The translations under genes and the position numbers were made by a program. Positions 5,926 through 9,093 of a stretch of 9,093 nt of DNA are shown one piece after another. A model generated the notes under the pieces. The model was not told where the DNA came from. It did no database searches and saw only the letters and a list, made by a program, of their open reading frames with translations. Each line of letters starts with the position of its first letter. Position 1 is the first letter of the stretch. Source of the DNA: Candidatus Aminicenantota bacterium (GTDB taxonomy: Bacteria > Acidobacteriota > Aminicenantia > S016-38); contig JAMOUL010000181.1 in NCBI GenBank assembly GCA_027062035.1, positions 1-9,093 of the forward strand, read 5' to 3'.

Positions 5926-7429
5926 TACCTTTTTTCCTCCATATAAATACCATAACAAGGACCAGAGTTACCAGTGAATTCATGATGGCAAGAGCCGATG
6001 AGACCCCCACCGGGTTATTGACCGAGAGGGTATATAGCCTTACCACAAGTGGTTCACCTCCCGGAGGATAAAGCATGGTGCTTACCCCGAGCTCATTCAT
6101 GGAGAAGACAAAGACCAGCATAACTGCCAGTAAAAACCATTTTCTTATCCGGGGGAAAACAATTTTTCTTAAAATCGTAAAGTGGGAAGCACCGCATACA
6201 AGAGCAGCTTCCCGGGCAGATGGGTCCATGTTTTCCATTGAGGTTTCCAGTACCTTAAAGGAAATAAAGGAAAACCTTGCAAGCAGGCCCAGAACAATGG
6301 CAGCTACAGTGCCGTAAACTACACCTGATAAGGGTGAATTGCTCCAGGCGTAGATAATTCCTATGGCTATTACCGGAGGAGGCAATAAAAAGGCGAGGAG
6401 GGATATGGAAGAAAGAAGGTTTCTACCCCTGACTTTTATCAGGTACAGGGCAAAAAGAGCCCATATTGCTGCAATGGTTCCGGCTGAGAACGAGTAAACT
6501 ATGCTCCGGGCCAGGCTGGCGGTTCCGTGTTTTATAGCAATGCTCAGGCTGGACAGGTCAGAAGCCTCATAAATGAGCTCTGCAAAAGGGGCAAGGAGGG
6601 AGAGAAAAATTACTGTGCCAAGGAATGCTATAGATACAGGCTGGAGCCTTCGCATACGAAAGATTAAACCCCTTCCTTCCGGAGCTTTCTGGTAAAATTT
6701 CAGGCCTCTTCTCAGAAAGCGTGCTTCAAGAAGAAATATCACAATACCCACAGCAAGCATGGGTAGAGAAGCTGCAATGGCTGAATTTATGTTGTAAAAG
6801 GCGGAAAACTGCACGAGAACCTCTGTTGATATAACACTGACTCCCAGATAGGTTGCCACCCCGAGTTCGGAAAAGGAGAGTAGAAACACGAGAAGGCCTG
6901 CTGTAAGGATGGAAGGGAATACCCTGGGCAGGGTGATTTTGAAGAACACCCTTCGGGGCGATGTAATCAGGAGGCCGCTTTCCTCTTCCTCAGGAGGAAC
7001 AGAAGAAAACCCTGCCAGAGAAAGCCAGAAGACAATGGGAAGGAGACACCCGGTAAGGATGAAAATTACTCCTGTTCTGGAGAAGAGGAGCCCTGACAGA
7101 GGCCCCGAAGGCAAAAGGCTTGACCATGCAAGGGCAAACTGGTACGGAACAAAGAAAACGGGAAGGGTTAAAAGCACTACAAATGTCCTTGTAAAAGGCA
7201 ACTGTGTTTTTGATATGAGAAAGGCAGCGGTGGTTCCAATGAGAATGGCAACAGCAGTCGTTACAGTTGCTATGACCAGGCTGTTCGTCAGTGACCGGAT
7301 AAAAGATCTGGAAAACAGAATTTCCCTTGTGCTGTGAAGGATCGAAGGGAAGGAAGCAAGTAACGCTGCAACGGGCAGTACAAGAACTACCAGCGTATAT
7401 ATCCAGATCAGGATTTTAGAGCCCTTCAT
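5912..7429 (-). CDS. ABC transporter permease, fused two-domain (FbpB/ThiP type)
   Basis: Inner-membrane channel of the importer; 505 residues with about twelve hydrophobic segments in two homologous halves, the arrangement found in ferric iron and thiamine permeases. Each half has a cytoplasmic EAA-type loop that contacts the ATPase. In the first half (about 147-175) it is EEEESGLLITSPRRVFFKIT followed by LPRV; in the second (about 403-430) it is SAREAALVCGASHFTILRKI followed by VFPRI. The second is canonical; the first has Thr where the conserved Gly is expected. Similar sequences follow both loops (FLLSFSELGVATYL and FVFSMNELGVSTML), confirming internal duplication. The start ATG overlaps the binding-protein stop as ATGA, and the end overlaps the barrel-like gene by 14 nt. 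Transport family is certain; substrate is not. Confidence 0.95.
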   Translation of the reverse strand: MKGSKILIWIYTLVVLVLPVAALLASFPSILHSTREILFSRSFIRSLTNSLVIATVTTAVAILIGTTAAFLISKTQLPFTRTFVVLLTLPVFFVPYQFALAWSSLLPSGPLSGLLFSRTGVIFILTGCLLPIVFWLSLAGFSSVPPEEEESGLLITSPRRVFFKITLPRVFPSILTAGLLVFLLSFSELGVATYLGVSVISTEVLVQFSAFYNINSAIAASLPMLAVGIVIFLLEARFLRRGLKFYQKAPEGRGLIFRMRRLQPVSIAFLGTVIFLSLLAPFAELIYEASDLSSLSIAIKHGTASLARSIVYSFSAGTIAAIWALFALYLIKVRGRNLLSSISLLAFLLPPPVIAIGIIYAWSNSPLSGVVYGTVAAIVLGLLARFSFISFKVLETSMENMDPSAREAALVCGASHFTILRKIVFPRIRKWFLLAVMLVFVFSMNELGVSTMLYPPGGEPLVVRLYTLSVNNPVGVSSALAIMNSLVTLVLVMVFIWRKKGNEAL

Positions 7430-8439
7430 AAACCTGACAACCAGTCCCTGAGATATGGGATTATTTCCTCCATCTTTTTGCCCACAAGGGAATAATCCAC
7501 ATCCATTGTTTTTATGTGGGAAATATCAGGCATGCCCTCCGGTGGAGTGGCTCCAGGATGGAGGGGTATCTGCCTGCAAACAGCCTTTGCAAGCATTTCC
7601 TCTGTGGCAGGGGAAAGGAGAAAATCTATCATTTTTCTGGCGTTTTCGGGATCAGGAGCACCCTTTATCATTGCAACTGCGTTGGGCATAAACAGGGTCC
7701 CCTCTCCGTCCTGATCGGGAATTATCATTTCTACAGGATATCCTTCCTTTATCATGGAGAAGGCGTCATCATTGTCCACAAATCCAAACTTTACCTTTCC
7801 AAGGGCCACCCATCTTGCCACTTCTCCATTGGAGGAAGCAAGTTTCAGGCCGTTTTCCTTTATTTTCTCAAGAAAGTCCCTCGCCCTCCGGTCACCCCAG
7901 AGAACAAAAAGGGAGGCGATGTGGAAGGATGTGGTCCCAAATAGAGGGTTTGCAAGGGCAAACTGGCCTTTCCATTTCGGATCAAGCATATCCTTTGCGC
8001 TGTGAGGGTAGTTTTGTTTGTCCACAAGTTTTTTATTCACAAGTATTACCCGTATTCTACCGGAAAAACCGGTCCAGTAACCCTCCGGGTCCTTAAATCT
8101 GGCAGGTATGTCCCTGGCTGAGGGGGATATATAGGGTTGAAGGATTCCCTTCTGTTTCAGGATTTCAACCCTCAGGGGATCATTGGACCAGAATACATCA
8201 CATCTGGGAGAGTTTTTCTCGGCAATTAACCTGTTTACAAGCCCGGTTGATTTAGTTTCCTCGGTGTCGAAGACCATTTTTACCCTGATTCCGGTGCGTT
8301 TCTGGAATTCCCGCAGCACAGGTTCTGAAAATACCTGATCCGTTGAGGTGTAAACCACCACCTCATTGGACTTCTTGCTACAACCCATAAATGAAAAGAT
8401 GAATATTAATGAAAGCAGGATTAGAACTATTTTCTTCAT
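7426..8439 (-). CDS. ABC transporter solute-binding lipoprotein (Fe3+-binding-like)
   Basis: A 337-residue periplasmic lipoprotein that delivers substrate to the permease. The signal peptide ends FMGC, with Cys20 as the likely lipidated residue. The mature protein begins EVVVYTSTDQVF, then FQKRTGIRVKMVFDTEE, LVNRLIAEK and DVFWSNDPLR. This is typical of the family 1/AfuA-like binding proteins used with fused permeases for ferric iron, 2-aminoethylphosphonate or thiamine. Later landmarks are GFSGRIRVILVNKK, LGKVKFGFVDNDDAFSMI and NARKMIDFLLSP. There is no Tyr-Tyr pair anywhere, whereas many ferric-binding members use adjacent tyrosines, so iron is not assured. The ATG overlaps the upstream stop as ATGA with AGGGA about 7 nt before it; the stop overlaps the permease start in the same way. 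Confidence 0.93.
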   Translation of the reverse strand: MKKIVLILLSLIFIFSFMGCSKKSNEVVVYTSTDQVFSEPVLREFQKRTGIRVKMVFDTEETKSTGLVNRLIAEKNSPRCDVFWSNDPLRVEILKQKGILQPYISPSARDIPARFKDPEGYWTGFSGRIRVILVNKKLVDKQNYPHSAKDMLDPKWKGQFALANPLFGTTSFHIASLFVLWGDRRARDFLEKIKENGLKLASSNGEVARWVALGKVKFGFVDNDDAFSMIKEGYPVEMIIPDQDGEGTLFMPNAVAMIKGAPDPENARKMIDFLLSPATEEMLAKAVCRQIPLHPGATPPEGMPDISHIKTMDVDYSLVGKKMEEIIPYLRDWLSGL

Positions 8440-9092
8440 TTCAGTTCCCTTATCTCCAGATTATCAAATTCGGTGTTGGCATCTGCCTTTGACCATAGTC
8501 CGATTTTGCCAGCCTCAGTAAAGGTGCTGTCCGTTACGTGAATTTTAAGCTTGTCGTCGAAGTAGCATTTTATGTCGTTTCCCCTGTGGATTACCTTTAT
8601 TTTGTGCCATTTCGTTTCGTCAGTATAGAGTTTTGATGAACGGATCATGCGACGTCTTCCGTTTTTTACATAATAAAGTCTGAAGTTGTTTTCCAGGGGA
8701 TTCCACCGCACCACGTAATAATTATTTTTGTCCTTCGCTCTCCAGATAGGACCACCTCCTCTATCTTCCATCCCCTTTATCGGTTTTACATACACCGAAA
8801 TCTCCAGGTCCTTAAAACTGGAGTTTTCGTAAATGAGTACATTAAAACAGGCACCGTGGTTTGTTTCTGGATTCGGTACCACCACAAGGACGTTTTCACC
8901 GGAAGGGGCGGTTTCGTCCTTTATCACTTTCCACACAGAGAGCGTTCCCCTGTCCGCAGTTTGTGCGGGAACAAATCCCTGCGGGGTTTTTCCTGGCGTG
9001 TCCCCGTCGAAGTTAAATTTAAGTTCATTCTGACCATAAATCACACCCATAATAAGGAGTATAAAGACCATAATCCTTAATGTTAATTTCAT
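8436..9092 (-). CDS. Secreted concanavalin-like protein (DUF1080/3-keto-disaccharide hydrolase-like)
   Basis: A complete 218-residue secreted protein whose ATG is one base from the right edge. The signal peptide covers about residues 1-20 (ILLIMGVIYG), with mature QNELKFNFDGDTPG. The domain is a beta-sandwich like that of DUF1080 proteins, sometimes called 3-keto-disaccharide hydrolase or GH16-like. Landmarks are GGGPIWRAKDKNNYYVVRWN (112-131), NFRLYYVKNGRR (136-147), WHKIKVIHRGNDIKCYFDDK (162-181) and AGKIGLWSKADANTEFDNLE (194-213). I cannot identify catalytic residues; the fold is shared by enzymes and carbohydrate-binding proteins. It is the first gene of the ABC operon seen here (earlier genes may lie beyond the edge) and overlaps the binding-protein gene as ATGA, so the two are likely made together. 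Confidence 0.82.
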   Translation of the reverse strand: MKLTLRIMVFILLIMGVIYGQNELKFNFDGDTPGKTPQGFVPAQTADRGTLSVWKVIKDETAPSGENVLVVVPNPETNHGACFNVLIYENSSFKDLEISVYVKPIKGMEDRGGGPIWRAKDKNNYYVVRWNPLENNFRLYYVKNGRRRMIRSSKLYTDETKWHKIKVIHRGNDIKCYFDDKLKIHVTDSTFTEAGKIGLWSKADANTEFDNLEIRELK

Positions 9093-9093
9093 A

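Noticed and set aside
5956..5958. ATG giving an 11-residue longer barrel-like protein
   Set aside because: It would overlap the permease by 47 nt and place MLWYLYGGKKV in front of a well-formed signal peptide; ATG 5925 is better.
6909..7337. Plus-strand 142-codon reading frame
   Set aside because: Antisense to the permease; its Arg/Lys-rich composition is what an antisense frame of a membrane protein gives.
7516..7944. Plus-strand 142-codon reading frame and overlapping ones at 7455-8096
   Set aside because: All are antisense to the solute-binding protein gene and show no protein-like features.
1..9093. CRISPR arrays, tRNA or rRNA genes, insertion sequences
   Set aside because: I saw no regularly spaced repeats, cloverleaf-like sequence, transposase motifs or terminal inverted repeats anywhere in the window.

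Overview
The window holds two gene blocks that run toward each other and meet at about 2130-2148. It is densely packed: no gap exceeds about 130 bases, and most neighbouring genes overlap or touch. The organism looks like a Gram-negative (diderm) bacterium. There is a lipoprotein solute-binding protein, several Sec-type signal peptides and a probable outer-membrane beta-barrel, and strong GGAGG ribosome binding sites occur where genes are not translationally coupled. Base composition looks moderate. I cannot name the lineage from the sequence alone; an uncultured, possibly thermophilic group is only a guess.

Plus strand, 1-2129: a sodium:solute symporter (SSS family) cut by the left edge, then a 97-residue two-helix membrane protein, then a hot-dog fold acyl-CoA thioesterase. 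Spacing (1 nt, then a GTGA overlap) indicates one operon.

Minus strand, 9092 down to 4502: an ABC import operon of five coupled genes. In transcription order these are a secreted concanavalin-like (DUF1080/3-keto-disaccharide hydrolase-like) protein, a lipoprotein solute-binding protein, a fused two-domain inner-membrane permease of the ferric iron/thiamine type, a secreted beta-barrel-like protein, and an ABC ATPase without the usual C-terminal regulatory domain. Together they could form an uptake route spanning the envelope. The substrate is not settled: the family suggests ferric iron, but the binding protein has no Tyr-Tyr pair.

Minus strand, 4374 down to 2149: four genes of unknown function. 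Two are very small single-helix membrane proteins (37 and 47 residues) that share one base at a TAATG junction, the first behind a strong ribosome binding site. They are followed by two tandem paralogous exported proteins (329 and 322 residues) that align without gaps for about 245 residues and share exactly four cysteines. This four-gene set is the best candidate in the window for an undescribed system. The 127-base gap before it carries crossing inverted repeats that could fold as a pseudoknot or as two alternative RNA hairpins.
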